Source: Chloroflexota bacterium (GTDB lineage: Bacteria > Chloroflexota > UBA11872). From it: a stretch of DNA of 64,000 nucleotides. The stretch is taken from contig JAJEDE010000015.1 of the NCBI GenBank assembly GCA_022821645.1, positions 186,001 through 250,000 on the forward strand, in the 5' to 3' direction. This document shows, piece by piece, positions 35,051-43,879 of the stretch (within the stretch, counting starts at the first letter, position 1; every line of letters starts with the position of its first letter). A program made the position numbers and the translations under genes. The notes under the pieces were generated by a model. It made no database searches, had not been told where the DNA came from, and saw nothing but the letters and a program-made list of their open reading frames with translations.

Positions 35051-35887
35051 ATGCAGATTCACTTCCAGGAACCCCGATTCTTCAACCGTCTGCGAGTGCT
35101 TGATGGTGAGCGCACGGTGATGGCCCTCAACCTGGGCGGCGCGGACAAGGATCTGTTCCTGATGCGGCCCTGCGTGCATCCCCTCTATACCCCGGCCGGC
35201 TATCCCGTCACGGAGATGGGCGCGCATAACTTTCCGCACCACAAGGGCGTCTGGATCGGACACGCGAAGGTCAACGGCCTCAACGTCTTTCACGACCTTG
35301 TCGATGCCGGCTGGATCGTGCCGGTTGACATCCAGTCGGAAGCCAGCGCTACGGGCGCGCGCATAGACCTCAGCCTTGAGTGGCGCGACCGTCAAGGAAC
35401 CGTGGTCGCCACCGAGCTCCGCTCGCACGAGGTTCGGCGCGAAGGACAGGCGCATCTGCTGGACATGGTTTCGACGTTGCAGGCGTCGCATGGCGCACTG
35501 GAACTGGGCGTGGATAACCACTCGTGGGCGGGTCTCCGCCTGATTGACGCGCTCGATCAGGATGACGGCGGCGTGATGCGCGACTCGGAAGGGCGGCAGG
35601 ACGCCGACGCGATCAACGGGCGCCCGGTCCGCTGGGTTGATGTGCGCGGGGCCATCGGCGAGCACGCCTGCGGGGCCGCGCTGATGGCGCATCCCGCCTC
35701 GGCGCCGGTCCCGACGTTCGCGCGCTTTTACGGAACCAGCCTGCTCAATCCCACGATGTACGAACCGCTGACAATCGCGGATGGCGACTCGTGGACATTC
35801 GGAACGCGGGTGGCGGCGTACGACGGATCGCCCACGGCGGCCGACCTGCAACGCTGGTGGTCGGGAGCCGGCCAGGAACCAGCCTGA
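35051..35887 (+). CDS. DUF6807 (PmoA-like family) protein
   Basis: 278-residue beta-rich protein of the family annotated as PmoA-like/DUF6807; not a methane monooxygenase despite the name. Conserved marks seen: HPLYTPAGYPVTE, HHKGVWIGHAKVNG and DNHSWAGLRL. Members occur in sugar-degradation loci with Gfo/Idh genes, as here, but no activity is known. ATG 35051; the frame opens earlier. Divergent from the solute-binding lipoprotein, so control may be shared. Confidence 0.85.
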   Translation: MQIHFQEPRFFNRLRVLDGERTVMALNLGGADKDLFLMRPCVHPLYTPAGYPVTEMGAHNFPHHKGVWIGHAKVNGLNVFHDLVDAGWIVPVDIQSEASATGARIDLSLEWRDRQGTVVATELRSHEVRREGQAHLLDMVSTLQASHGALELGVDNHSWAGLRLIDALDQDDGGVMRDSEGRQDADAINGRPVRWVDVRGAIGEHACGAALMAHPASAPVPTFARFYGTSLLNPTMYEPLTIADGDSWTFGTRVAAYDGSPTAADLQRWWSGAGQEPA

Positions 35888-35897
35888 CGCCAGGGGC

Positions 35898-36245
35898 CTA
35901 CAGCCGCTCGGCGTGCTCCAGCTCCAGCACGAACATGGCCGCTCCGCCCACTTCAACCTCGACGGGGAGCGAGAGATCGATCTCGCCCGTCCACGGCAGC
36001 GTCACCAGTTCGGTGCGCGTGATGCAGGTGCGGGCGGTTAGCTCTTTGAGCTCCTCCAGCCGCTCGGCCTCCAGCGCCACGATGAAGACGGCATTGGTGG
36101 CCTGGAGAAAACCGCCGGCGCTGGCCACGCGCGTGTGCGAAATCCCGGCCTCGCGCAGGGCGGTGGAGTATTCGCCGGCGTCGTCGTCCTGCACGACGCA
36201 GAGCACCATCCGGTCGTAGGCCACGGGATCAGACACGACGGGCAT
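35898..36245 (-). CDS. PII-like c-di-AMP receptor family protein (DUF970), copy 1
   Basis: 115 residues with the DarA/PstA-type pattern: VLCVVQDDDAGEYSTALREA, then a GGFLQATNAVFIVALE segment that corresponds to the GGFLRxGN..FLIGV signature of cyclic-di-AMP receptor proteins. C-terminal 35 residues continue as a strand pair (EIDLSLPVEVEVGGAAMFVL). It follows copy 2 by 15 bp on the same strand. Binding of c-di-AMP is inferred from the family only. Confidence 0.8.
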   Translation of the reverse strand: MPVVSDPVAYDRMVLCVVQDDDAGEYSTALREAGISHTRVASAGGFLQATNAVFIVALEAERLEELKELTARTCITRTELVTLPWTGEIDLSLPVEVEVGGAAMFVLELEHAERL

Positions 36246-36260
36246 TCACCTCCCAGGCGC

Positions 36261-36560
36261 TCACAGGCGGGCGAAGGCGTCGACGCGGACCACAAACGCG
36301 ATGCCGTATGCCGAACCGCTGCTGGATTGCCCCGACGCGTGCCGAGCCGCCCCACGAATCTTCTCGATTACGTCGTCAACCTGCTCGACCCCGACGCCCA
36401 CCATGAACACGGCGTTTCCCCGGCGCAGAAACCCCCCCTGGGCGTCAATCCTGGTTGCGCGATAGCCGGATTCGACCAATACGCGGGTCACACCCTCGGC
36501 GTCGTCCCGATGGACGACGGCAAAAATCAGGCGCTGAACTTCCTCGGAACTGCCCGCCAC
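36261..36560 (-). CDS. PII-like c-di-AMP receptor family protein (DUF970), copy 2
   Basis: 99 residues from GTG 36560 with GGGAGA upstream. RLIFAVVHRDDAEGVTRVLVESGYRATRI and QGGFLRRGNAVFMVGVGVEQVDDV give a better match to the family signature than copy 1 (GGFLRRGN intact). The two copies form an operon; trimers of PII-like proteins could be homo- or hetero-oligomeric. No diadenylate cyclase gene is in the window. Confidence 0.82.
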   Translation of the reverse strand: MAGSSEEVQRLIFAVVHRDDAEGVTRVLVESGYRATRIDAQGGFLRRGNAVFMVGVGVEQVDDVIEKIRGAARHASGQSSSGSAYGIAFVVRVDAFARL

Positions 36561-36655
36561 CGCGTATCCGTCTCCCGGTCAGACTGCCTATTCACCATAA
36601 CGGAGCGATCGGGCATTCTGCTATGTCAACTCCCGGGTTCACGGGTTGCGGGCCT

Positions 36656-37255
36656 TCAGGAACTGTCGTTGGGACCAAGCGCCTCCCGCAGAAACCGACG
36701 ATCGTCAGGCGACAGCTCCAGGTCAAGCGCAAGCGCCCGCGCCTGATCGGACATCTTGTCCCACGTCTTTCGAAGAATGCTCGCGGTGCGGTCGTCCGTC
36801 TGGCGGGTACGAAACTCGCCGAACTGCGTCTCCAGGAAGACGAGGCAGAGCGCGTCTTCCAGGGCCTGGGCGTCCGGGTCACGGCGCAGGTTCTTCTTAC
36901 GCACCAGGTCCTGCGCGCGTTCGATGGCGGCCACGTCATAACCCGCTTCAGTCATCACCTCGCCCAGCGTGGCGGCGTGCAGTTCCTGCAGCGCCTGCCG
37001 CCAGCGCAGGTACCCGCGGCGCCCCAGCGGATACTCGGCTCGCGGGATGGCCCAGCGCCGCACGTGGTGTCCGTGCGCCGCGATACGCAAGGCGTCATCC
37101 GCCTCTGGACGCAATTGCTCGATCCAGCCGGAAACCATGGCGGCGTGGGTCAGTTCCTTGGGCCGGGCTTGACCGCGAATCTGAATCCGCTGCGGGTCGT
37201 CACTGTTAATCGCGTCGATGCGATCCAACACTCGCATGAGTCGCGCTGAGGTCAT
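36656..37255 (-). CDS. DUF4202 family protein
   Basis: 199 residues from ATG ending 37255 (MTSARLMRVLDRIDAINSDD). The segments ARPKELTHAAMVSGWIEQL, AAHGHHVRRWAIPR and LVFLETQFGEF match DUF4202, an all-helical family of unknown function with conserved His residues (HGHHVRRW) that look like a metal or phosphate site. Divergent from the cupin gene. The ORF opens much earlier but the upstream part is not family-like. Confidence 0.82.
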   Translation of the reverse strand: MTSARLMRVLDRIDAINSDDPQRIQIRGQARPKELTHAAMVSGWIEQLRPEADDALRIAAHGHHVRRWAIPRAEYPLGRRGYLRWRQALQELHAATLGEVMTEAGYDVAAIERAQDLVRKKNLRRDPDAQALEDALCLVFLETQFGEFRTRQTDDRTASILRKTWDKMSDQARALALDLELSPDDRRFLREALGPNDSS

Positions 37256-37442
37256 CGGCCCTGCCCGTTTCACCGTGATCCAATTGTGAAGGCATCGCCT
37301 GCCTGCCGCCACTCGCAGGCAGGTGCGACGGAAGGACTCCGGCTTTCCACCGAGCCGGTGCACGGACGCACGGGCAGCCGGCCGGGATTCAGCCGCCGCG
37401 CCGTCGTATGCTGAACTCGCGCAAGACGATTGGAGAATCCCC

Positions 37443-37814
37443 GTGGCGACTCGCACCGCTGAGAAGCCGTTTGTGGTGACGCCCGCAGACGCTCCAACCC
37501 TGGATGTCTCACCCGACGGCGTCGGTACCGTTATCAAGCACGATCTGGTCGCCAGCCAGGTGTCGCCGCCGAACTTCGCCATGCGGCTGTTCGACGTCGC
37601 GCCCGCCGGCGCGACCCCCTACCACCAGCACCCCTGGGAGCACGAGGTCTTCATCGTGGAGGGCGCGGGCGAACTCAAGACAGCCACCGGCGCCGAGCCG
37701 TTTACGGCCGGTGAGGCGGTGTACGTACCGCCCGACGCCATGCACCAGTTCCGCAACACCGGCGAGGGTCCCCTGAAGTTCATCTGCGTGATCCCCAATA
37801 GCGGGGATTACTAG
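37443..37814 (+). CDS. Cupin domain protein
   Basis: 123-residue single-domain cupin from GTG 37443 with GGAGA seven bases upstream. Motif 1 is HQHPWEHEVFIVEGAGEL (two His and Glu, third ligand position supplied by His), motif 2 YVPPDAMHQFRNTG has the last His. Such small cupins bind metal and act as isomerases, dioxygenases or sensors. Followed by tRNA-Glu on the opposite strand. Confidence 0.9.
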   Translation: MATRTAEKPFVVTPADAPTLDVSPDGVGTVIKHDLVASQVSPPNFAMRLFDVAPAGATPYHQHPWEHEVFIVEGAGELKTATGAEPFTAGEAVYVPPDAMHQFRNTGEGPLKFICVIPNSGDY

Positions 37815-37833
37815 ACGGCGCGGGGCAATCGGG

Positions 37834-37906
37834 TACCCCCGAGGGAAATCGAATCCCTGTCTCCACCTTGAAAGGGTGGTGTCCTAGGCCTCTAGACGAC
37901 GGGGGC
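37834..37906 (-). tRNA. tRNA-Glu (anticodon TTC)
   Basis: Minus-strand 73-mer folding as a cloverleaf: acceptor GCCCCCG/CGGGGGT, D arm GTC..GAC, anticodon stem CCACC/GGTGG around loop CTTTCAA (anticodon TTC), and T arm AGGGA-TTCGATT-TCCCT. The body closely resembles bacterial tRNA-Glu. CCA is not encoded. The first acceptor pair is G1-U72 and the discriminator is A, instead of the usual G-C and G. Confidence 0.95.
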
Positions 37907-38049
37907 AGGGCGCGCAGCTGCGGCTAGATCTCAAGCCTAGCACCGGGCGCTTGCCTTGCGGCAGGCGCGCCTCAGGCCGCACACTGGCCGTCCAAACCAG
38001 CTTCCGCGGCGGTCTCTGCGTGGCCGCGAGGTCGAGAGGACATTCACAG

Positions 38050-38517
38050 ATGGCCAAAGTCGTTGCCCGCCAGGTGGTCTCGGGTTCCCAGGAACTCGTC
38101 TGGCATGTGTTATCGGATTTCGAGCGACTGTCCGAGTGGTTGCCGGGGGTGTCCTCGATCGAGCACACCGGCGGGTCGCCCAAGGGTTTCGGGCGTGAGC
38201 ACCTGGCCCGCATGGACGACGGCCTCGAAGTACATCACCGCGTCGTGGCCTGGGATAACTCCCGGCGCATCGCCTGGCGGATCGTGCGCGAGGTTCGTGA
38301 CGGCCGCGAGGTCAGCTCGCTCCACAACGTGCGCACGACCATCGACTTGCGCCCCAGCGCGGCCAACACCGAGATCACGCTCACCGGCACATGGTCCGGC
38401 GGCGGCCCGCTGGGCTTGATCAAGTCGTTCACCAACCGCGGCCGCATGAAGAGCGACTTTGAACAGGCGCTGGCCAACCTGGACAAACTGATGGCCGACG
38501 CCGCGAGCGGCGATTAG
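38050..38517 (+). CDS. SRPBCC (START-like) family protein
   Basis: 155 residues. SQELVWHVLSDFERLSEWLPGV and later ITLTGTWSGGGPLGLI with a long C-terminal helix (DFEQALANLDKL) give the helix-grip fold of polyketide cyclase/SRPBCC proteins, which hold hydrophobic ligands in a cavity. It is the first gene of the SRPBCC-TPR-halogenase group (34 bp to the next gene), so a lipid or aromatic ligand is plausible. Confidence 0.82.
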   Translation: MAKVVARQVVSGSQELVWHVLSDFERLSEWLPGVSSIEHTGGSPKGFGREHLARMDDGLEVHHRVVAWDNSRRIAWRIVREVRDGREVSSLHNVRTTIDLRPSAANTEITLTGTWSGGGPLGLIKSFTNRGRMKSDFEQALANLDKLMADAASGD

Positions 38518-38551
38518 AGCGTCCCCCGACCCGCCGGCCGGGGCGCCAGGT

Positions 38552-40390
38552 ATGGAGTCCTTGTCGCGACTGCCCGACGAGGCAGGCCTCTTGACGGCTA
38601 GGCGCAAGGTCGCCCAGGCGCGTGGATTGCGCACCGGCAGCGACATCATGCAACTGCGCGCGGCGACCGACCTGCTGATCGAAGCTGCCGATGCCTTTGA
38701 CCTTGCCGTGCTCCCGATTGAGTTCGGCGCGCTGCACCTGGACCTGGCCGACACGCTGAGCCTGCGGGCGCGTTTGGGCGATCCCGACCTGCTGGCCGAG
38801 GCCATCGATAGCTATCAGAAGGCAATCGTGGTCTTCAACCGCGACGAGTTCCCGGAGGCCTATGCACGGGCATTTCACGGCCTGGGCCTGGCCAACTGGG
38901 CCGGCGGGCAACTGGACGCGGCCCGCTGGTGCTTCGAGACGGTGCTGGAGGCTCTCTCGCCCGATGTATCGCCGCTGGATCACGCGCGGGCGCAGGCCAA
39001 CGTGGCGGCGGTGCTGGCGGCGTCGCCTGACGCCCGCGACCGGGCGCAGGCGATCGGCGCCTACCACGCGCTGCTCGAGGGCGTGTCGCCCGACGATCAC
39101 CCGGCCGAACACGCCGAGTTCCTGCTTGGCCTGGGCCAGACCCAGCGCGTGCAAATGGAAGGCGAGCGGCGCGCCCACCTGGATGCGTCGGTGCGGGCCT
39201 TCCTGCGGGCGGCGGACCTGGCGGCCGCGGGCAACCGGGACGACCTGCGTTCCGCGGCCCTCGCCGAAACCGCCCTCACCCAGGTCGAACTGACCTCGCT
39301 CGACCCATCGCGTTTCGAGCGGGCCCGGCGGGCCTTTGAGACGGCCCTGGCCGAGGTTTCGGCCGAATCGCAGCCCGACCGGCACGCGGAACTCCGGCTC
39401 GGGTTCGGCCGGCTGTGGGCGGGACGGCTGCCCGGCGGCGGCGAGGCGTCCCGCGATGCGGCCCTGGAGCAATTCGAGGCCGCGCTGGCGCTGGCGCCGC
39501 GCGTGTCTTCCGCGTCCATCGTGGCGCCCGCCCTGATCGAAGCGCCGCGCGCAATCGTGGAAAGCCCGGCGCCCACGCAGCCGCGCATTGCGCGGGCACT
39601 CGAAATCTGCCGCCATGCGCTGTCGGCCTGGCCGCGCGCCCAGTTCCCCACCGAGTACGCGCGGGTGAATCTGACCCTTGGGTCGGCCCTGCTGGCCTCG
39701 GCCGCCGGCGACCGCGCGGCGAACGTTCGCGAGGCCATCGAGGCGTACGAGGCCGGGCTGGACGCCATCAACCGGGAAGCCGAGCCGGTGGCCTACGCCT
39801 CGCTGCAGGTCGCGCTTGCCGAGGCCCTGGCCGCACGGACCGACGGTGACCGGTCGGACAACCTGCGACGAGCCGCGGCGGCGGCAAATCGAGCGCTGGA
39901 GGCTTCCGATGAGGACCGCGCGCTCGTCGCGCGGGCGCACCACCTGCTTGGCCGCCTGGCGCTGGAGCGAAGCGCCGTTGAGCCCCAGGCCCTGGCGGAA
40001 GGCGCCGCTCACCTGTCCCGGGCGCTGGAGGATCGGCCTCGCGCCGCTGACCCGGTTGCCTTTGCCGAGACGCAGATGCTGCTCGGAATGGTCCTTGCGT
40101 CCCAGGCCGCGCGCGGCGAGCCGCACGTGCTGCCGGCGGCCATCGAGGCCTACCGGGCCTCGGCCGAGGCCTACGACATCGAAACCCACCCGCGCGAGTC
40201 CGCCAGCGTGCATTTCAACCTGGCGGTCGCGCTCATGCAGGCGGGCGGTGGAGCCCCGGATCTGGGCGAAGCTATCCGGAGCTTTGAGGCAGCCGCGAAG
40301 GTATTCCACGCCGCCGCCTACCCGCAGCAGCATGCGATGATCAGCAGCAACCTCGCGCAGGCGCGCACTCGACTCGAGGCTCTGGCATGA
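38552..40390 (+). CDS. TPR-like repeat protein
   Basis: 612-residue, Ala/Arg-rich, fully alpha-helical protein built of about 12 degenerate tetratricopeptide-type pairs (for example EAIDSYQKAIVVFNRDEFPE and EAIRSFEAAAKVFHAAAYPQ). No signal or membrane span. It is of the kind that counts amounts of partner proteins or scaffolds enzymes. Its stop overlaps the ATG of the halogenase-like gene by four bases (ATGA), so the two products are made together and perhaps bind each other. Confidence 0.7.
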   Translation: MESLSRLPDEAGLLTARRKVAQARGLRTGSDIMQLRAATDLLIEAADAFDLAVLPIEFGALHLDLADTLSLRARLGDPDLLAEAIDSYQKAIVVFNRDEFPEAYARAFHGLGLANWAGGQLDAARWCFETVLEALSPDVSPLDHARAQANVAAVLAASPDARDRAQAIGAYHALLEGVSPDDHPAEHAEFLLGLGQTQRVQMEGERRAHLDASVRAFLRAADLAAAGNRDDLRSAALAETALTQVELTSLDPSRFERARRAFETALAEVSAESQPDRHAELRLGFGRLWAGRLPGGGEASRDAALEQFEAALALAPRVSSASIVAPALIEAPRAIVESPAPTQPRIARALEICRHALSAWPRAQFPTEYARVNLTLGSALLASAAGDRAANVREAIEAYEAGLDAINREAEPVAYASLQVALAEALAARTDGDRSDNLRRAAAAANRALEASDEDRALVARAHHLLGRLALERSAVEPQALAEGAAHLSRALEDRPRAADPVAFAETQMLLGMVLASQAARGEPHVLPAAIEAYRASAEAYDIETHPRESASVHFNLAVALMQAGGGAPDLGEAIRSFEAAAKVFHAAAYPQQHAMISSNLAQARTRLEALA

Positions 40391-42108
40391 GCACGCATCC
40401 GGTCGACGGCCTTGATGTCGATGTCGCCGTCATCGGCGGCGGGCCGGCCGGGTCCACGGCCGCCACCCTGCTGTCGCGGGCCGGGTTTCGGGTCGCCGTC
40501 CTCGAGCGCGAACGCTTCCCGCGCGAGCACATTGGCGAGTCGCTATTGCCCATCGCCTTCCTGGCGCTGGACCAGATGGGCATTACCGAGAAAGTCCTGC
40601 AGGCCGGCTTCGTCCGCAAGTACGGCGCCACCTACATCTGGGGCCGCTCGCGAGAACCCTGGACCCTGCGCTTCTCGGAAATGATCGACGACGCGTTCTT
40701 CGCCTTCCAGGTGCGCCGGGCCGACTTCGACAAGATCCTGCTGGACCACAGCGAGGACTGCGGCGCCGCCGTCTGGGAGGAGACCCAGGTCACCGACGTC
40801 ACGCAGGTGGGCGGACGCGTCACCGGGCTGCGCTGGCGCGGCCCCAACGGCTCCGAAGGCAAGCTGCAGTCCCGCTATATCCTCGATTGCTCGGGCCAGT
40901 CCTCGCTCCTGGGCAAGCGCTTCAACCTGCGGGAGTTCAACGAGGAGATGCGACACATCTCCCTGTCCGGCTACTACCGGGGCGCTCGCAAGCTCTCCCA
41001 GGTCTACCCCGACCTGACGCTCAACGACGATGGCAACTTGCACATCGTCTCCAGCGAGGCCGGCTGGTTCTGGCACATCCCCCTGGCCAACGAGATCAGC
41101 AGCGTCGGCTTCGTCACCGACCCCAGCCACGTGCGCGGGATGAACCCGCAGCAGCGGGTCGACTTCTTCCTTGAGAACGTGGCCATCACGCCCGAATTGC
41201 TGCGCCTGTTGGATCAGGCGGAGTGGATCTCGGACCGCGTGGAGATGGACAGCGACTGGTCCTTCTTCTGCAAGTCCTTCCACGGTCCCGGCTACATGCT
41301 GTGCGGCGACGCCGCCTGCTTCGTGGATCCGGTGCTCTCCACCGGCATCGCCCTGGCCATGAACGGGGCCATCCGCGCGGCGCTGACCCTCACCGCCGCC
41401 CTGCGCCAGCCGGAACTGGAACCGCTGGCCATGCACTGGTACGACAGCGAGTACCGGAAAACGGCGCAGGACTTCCTGGAACTGGCGCTGCACTGGTACC
41501 ACGGCGAACGCAACCGCGACGACTGGTTCTGGCAGGCCCGGCGCATCGTCGACCCGTCGCAGAGTTTCTCGCTCCAGCAGGCGTTCTCGCTGATTGCCGC
41601 CGGGGTGTCACGCAGCCCCGGCGCCACCAGCCACCTCAAGCTCAAGCACGCCGGTGGCTTCAGCCCCGAACAGCTCAAGATCATCTACCAGAACTTCGAG
41701 CTCGAGCTCAGCGACGAGCAGCAGTCGCAACTGGAGGACTTCCTGGAAGAGGAACGCCAGGCCCGCGACTACCAGCCGGTCACCGTCGAGCAACTGCTCG
41801 GCGGGATTCCCACCTGGATGGACGGCGTGGAGTGGCAGCCCTACATGCTCAACGACCAGGAAGACGTGCTGCGCCCGGCCACGCTGGTCGAGATTCCGGA
41901 CGGCGACAGCACCAAGACGCACTTCCTCTCCATTGCCGCCACCTCGTTGCTGCAACTGATGGACGGCTCCCGAACCGGCCAGCAGATCGTGGACGACGCG
42001 ATCGAAACCTGGGGCGCCGCCGTGGGCAAGTCCGCCACGGCCGTCCGCGCGCTGGTTGCCGACACATTGCGGGAGTTGCATGAAGAAGGTGCGCTGACCG
42101 TCGCCTGA
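40387..42108 (+). CDS. Flavin-dependent halogenase-like protein with C-terminal PqqD-like domain
   Basis: 573 residues. FAD-binding GGGPAG (17-22), then GESLLP (50-55), a Lys78 in RKYGATYIWG where halogenases keep the catalytic Lys, the halogenase marker WFWHIP (227-232, WxWxIP), GDAA (308-311) and FVDPVLSTG (312-320, FxxPxxSxG). All these are the motifs that separate halogenases from ordinary flavin monooxygenases. The last 85 residues (LLQLMDGSRTGQQIVDDAIE, VADTLRELHEEGAL) look like a PqqD-type RiPP recognition domain. So the substrate may be peptide-bound or carrier-bound. No precursor peptide is recognised nearby. Confidence 0.82.
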   Translation: MSTHPVDGLDVDVAVIGGGPAGSTAATLLSRAGFRVAVLERERFPREHIGESLLPIAFLALDQMGITEKVLQAGFVRKYGATYIWGRSREPWTLRFSEMIDDAFFAFQVRRADFDKILLDHSEDCGAAVWEETQVTDVTQVGGRVTGLRWRGPNGSEGKLQSRYILDCSGQSSLLGKRFNLREFNEEMRHISLSGYYRGARKLSQVYPDLTLNDDGNLHIVSSEAGWFWHIPLANEISSVGFVTDPSHVRGMNPQQRVDFFLENVAITPELLRLLDQAEWISDRVEMDSDWSFFCKSFHGPGYMLCGDAACFVDPVLSTGIALAMNGAIRAALTLTAALRQPELEPLAMHWYDSEYRKTAQDFLELALHWYHGERNRDDWFWQARRIVDPSQSFSLQQAFSLIAAGVSRSPGATSHLKLKHAGGFSPEQLKIIYQNFELELSDEQQSQLEDFLEEERQARDYQPVTVEQLLGGIPTWMDGVEWQPYMLNDQEDVLRPATLVEIPDGDSTKTHFLSIAATSLLQLMDGSRTGQQIVDDAIETWGAAVGKSATAVRALVADTLRELHEEGALTVA

Positions 42109-42332
42109 GCGGCCGCTGACCGCTGCGACGTTGCGCGCCATGCGCCGATGTCGCCCGTCAGCGGCGATGCGGTGAGCTTTCGCTTCCTGACCCTGGGTGC
42201 GAACCCGCGACCTTGTCCGCCGCAAGCCTGCGTTGACGCGTCCGCAGCCGACCACTACGGTACGTGGTGGCTAAGCTGTGGCTGCCAGTCCGGTGCGGCG
42301 TATTCGTGGGCGGTTAAAGGCCTGGAATAGCT
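42109..42332. other. Intergenic region after the halogenase gene
   Basis: 224 bp. Contains a segment near 42195-42215 resembling a tRNA T arm on the minus strand, but no cloverleaf; no gene supported. Confidence 0.3.
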
Positions 42333-43661
42333 ATGCGGCGTGTGATTCTCGCGTTGGTGAGCGGGCTGCTCCTGCTCGTGCTGGTCGCTCCGGCGCACGC
42401 GATCGACTGCGATGGCATCGCGCTGGACGACGGCTGCCTGTTTACGGCGACCGGCAGCGACACGGCCGAGCCGAACGACGGCTTTGCCGTCACCAACGAC
42501 AACGACGTGCCGATGTGGGCCTTTGTCCGCGGCAAGAGCCTGCAGTCGATCGGGTACCCGATCAGTCAGCGGTGGGTGGAGGGGCCCTTCACGCTCCAGG
42601 CCTTCCAGAAAGTCATTCTGCAGTGGTCGCCCGGCGAAGACCGGATGAACTACTACAACACGCTGGATGCGCTGGCGAACAAGTACCCCGACGTGCGGCT
42701 GCCGAATGTTCCCCTCCATCAGGTCTTCTACACCTCAGGACTGAGCTTTTCCGAGGTCAAGGATGTTCACCTGGCGATCCTTGACCGCAATCCGAAGATC
42801 AAGGCCGCCTTCCTGGCTGAAGCGGACTGGCTGAACCTCTTCGGACTGCCGATTCGCTACGAAGAGCGCGAGGTCAATGGCAACCCGCAGGGCCTGCAGT
42901 TGCTGCGAGCGCAGCGCATCGTGTTTGAGGTCTGGAACGTCCAGGCGCCGGGGACGACGGTGGGGGCGGTTGGGCGGCAGAACGTTCCCGACAAGGTGAA
43001 GCGGCTGTCCAACGTGATCATCCCCGACGCGGCCAAGGCCCCGATTACGGCGACCATGGTCTCGAGCCAGCCAACGCACACCCTGCCGACGCCCACCCCC
43101 GACCCGACGCCGACGCCCGCGCCAACACCGGCCCCGGCACCCCAGCCCGCACCGGCGCCCGCCGCGCCAACCCCGACCGGACCGCGCACGTTGTATGCCA
43201 ACGACCGCATCGACTGCCGGGCGGAAAACGACCAGGGATTCGGAATCCTGGCGCGGATTCGCGCTTCGTCATTTGACCTCTTCACGAACCTCAGGACTGA
43301 CAACAACATCGCGGCCCAGTTCTATATTATTGAAGGTGAAAACATCGATATTATCTACCTGGGGCCACATCTCTTCGACGGCAAGAGGTCGTACTTTAGC
43401 TGGGATAGGTTTCGAGATCCGAACTGGACGACCATAAAAATTGAGGACAATGCAACTGGCATTCCATTCGATCGAAGCCTCTACAACGCGAGGCTCGTCT
43501 ACCAGAACGGAAGTATTGCTTTCTACATTAACGGCGCGTTGAAACACTCGGAGGCCGGACTTCCATATTCTTCATTTACGCTGGGATTCGGCTGCGCGAC
43601 AACCCTTGGTGAAGGTGATCCACACGTGACCTTCTCGGGTCTGCGCGTCGTGGGTACGTGA
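42333..43661 (+). CDS. Secreted two-domain protein with Pro/Thr linker
   Basis: 442 residues with a clear Sec signal (RRVILALVSGLLLLVLVAPAHA, cleavage before IDC at about residue 24). A first domain of about 210 residues follows, then a Pro/Thr/Ala linker (TPTPDPTPTPAPTPAPAP) near 250-285, then a beta-rich C-terminal domain of about 150 residues that may be lectin-like (SIAFYINGALKHSE). From about 43290 the DNA is less GC-rich than the rest of the gene, suggesting the C-terminal domain came from elsewhere. Family of either domain not recognised. Confidence 0.75.
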   Translation: MRRVILALVSGLLLLVLVAPAHAIDCDGIALDDGCLFTATGSDTAEPNDGFAVTNDNDVPMWAFVRGKSLQSIGYPISQRWVEGPFTLQAFQKVILQWSPGEDRMNYYNTLDALANKYPDVRLPNVPLHQVFYTSGLSFSEVKDVHLAILDRNPKIKAAFLAEADWLNLFGLPIRYEEREVNGNPQGLQLLRAQRIVFEVWNVQAPGTTVGAVGRQNVPDKVKRLSNVIIPDAAKAPITATMVSSQPTHTLPTPTPDPTPTPAPTPAPAPQPAPAPAAPTPTGPRTLYANDRIDCRAENDQGFGILARIRASSFDLFTNLRTDNNIAAQFYIIEGENIDIIYLGPHLFDGKRSYFSWDRFRDPNWTTIKIEDNATGIPFDRSLYNARLVYQNGSIAFYINGALKHSEAGLPYSSFTLGFGCATTLGEGDPHVTFSGLRVVGT

Positions 43662-43873
43662 CGCTTGTGCAGCGCGACCGTCGACGTTCAACGCTCGCCG
43701 GCGTGCCTTCTGATCGCACGGAAGTCCGCGGCACGTGACCCGCATCGGACGCTAGCGCCTGAATCTCGGGTCCAAGCCGCATGGCGCGCGGACCGCGCAT
43801 TAATCCGTCGAGGGTCGGCAACCGGCCGTTGAACGATTGATCCGGCACCCTGTAGTTTGAAACCGTCGCCGCT
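43662..43873. other. Intergenic, no gene seen
   Basis: Frames exist on the minus strand (one runs to 43896) but show no recognisable protein features. Confidence 0.3.
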
Positions 43874-43879
43874 GTAAGC

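Noticed and set aside
42180..42260. tRNA-like T arm (GCGGGTTCGCACCC on the minus strand)
   Set aside because: No matching acceptor, D or anticodon arms could be drawn around it.
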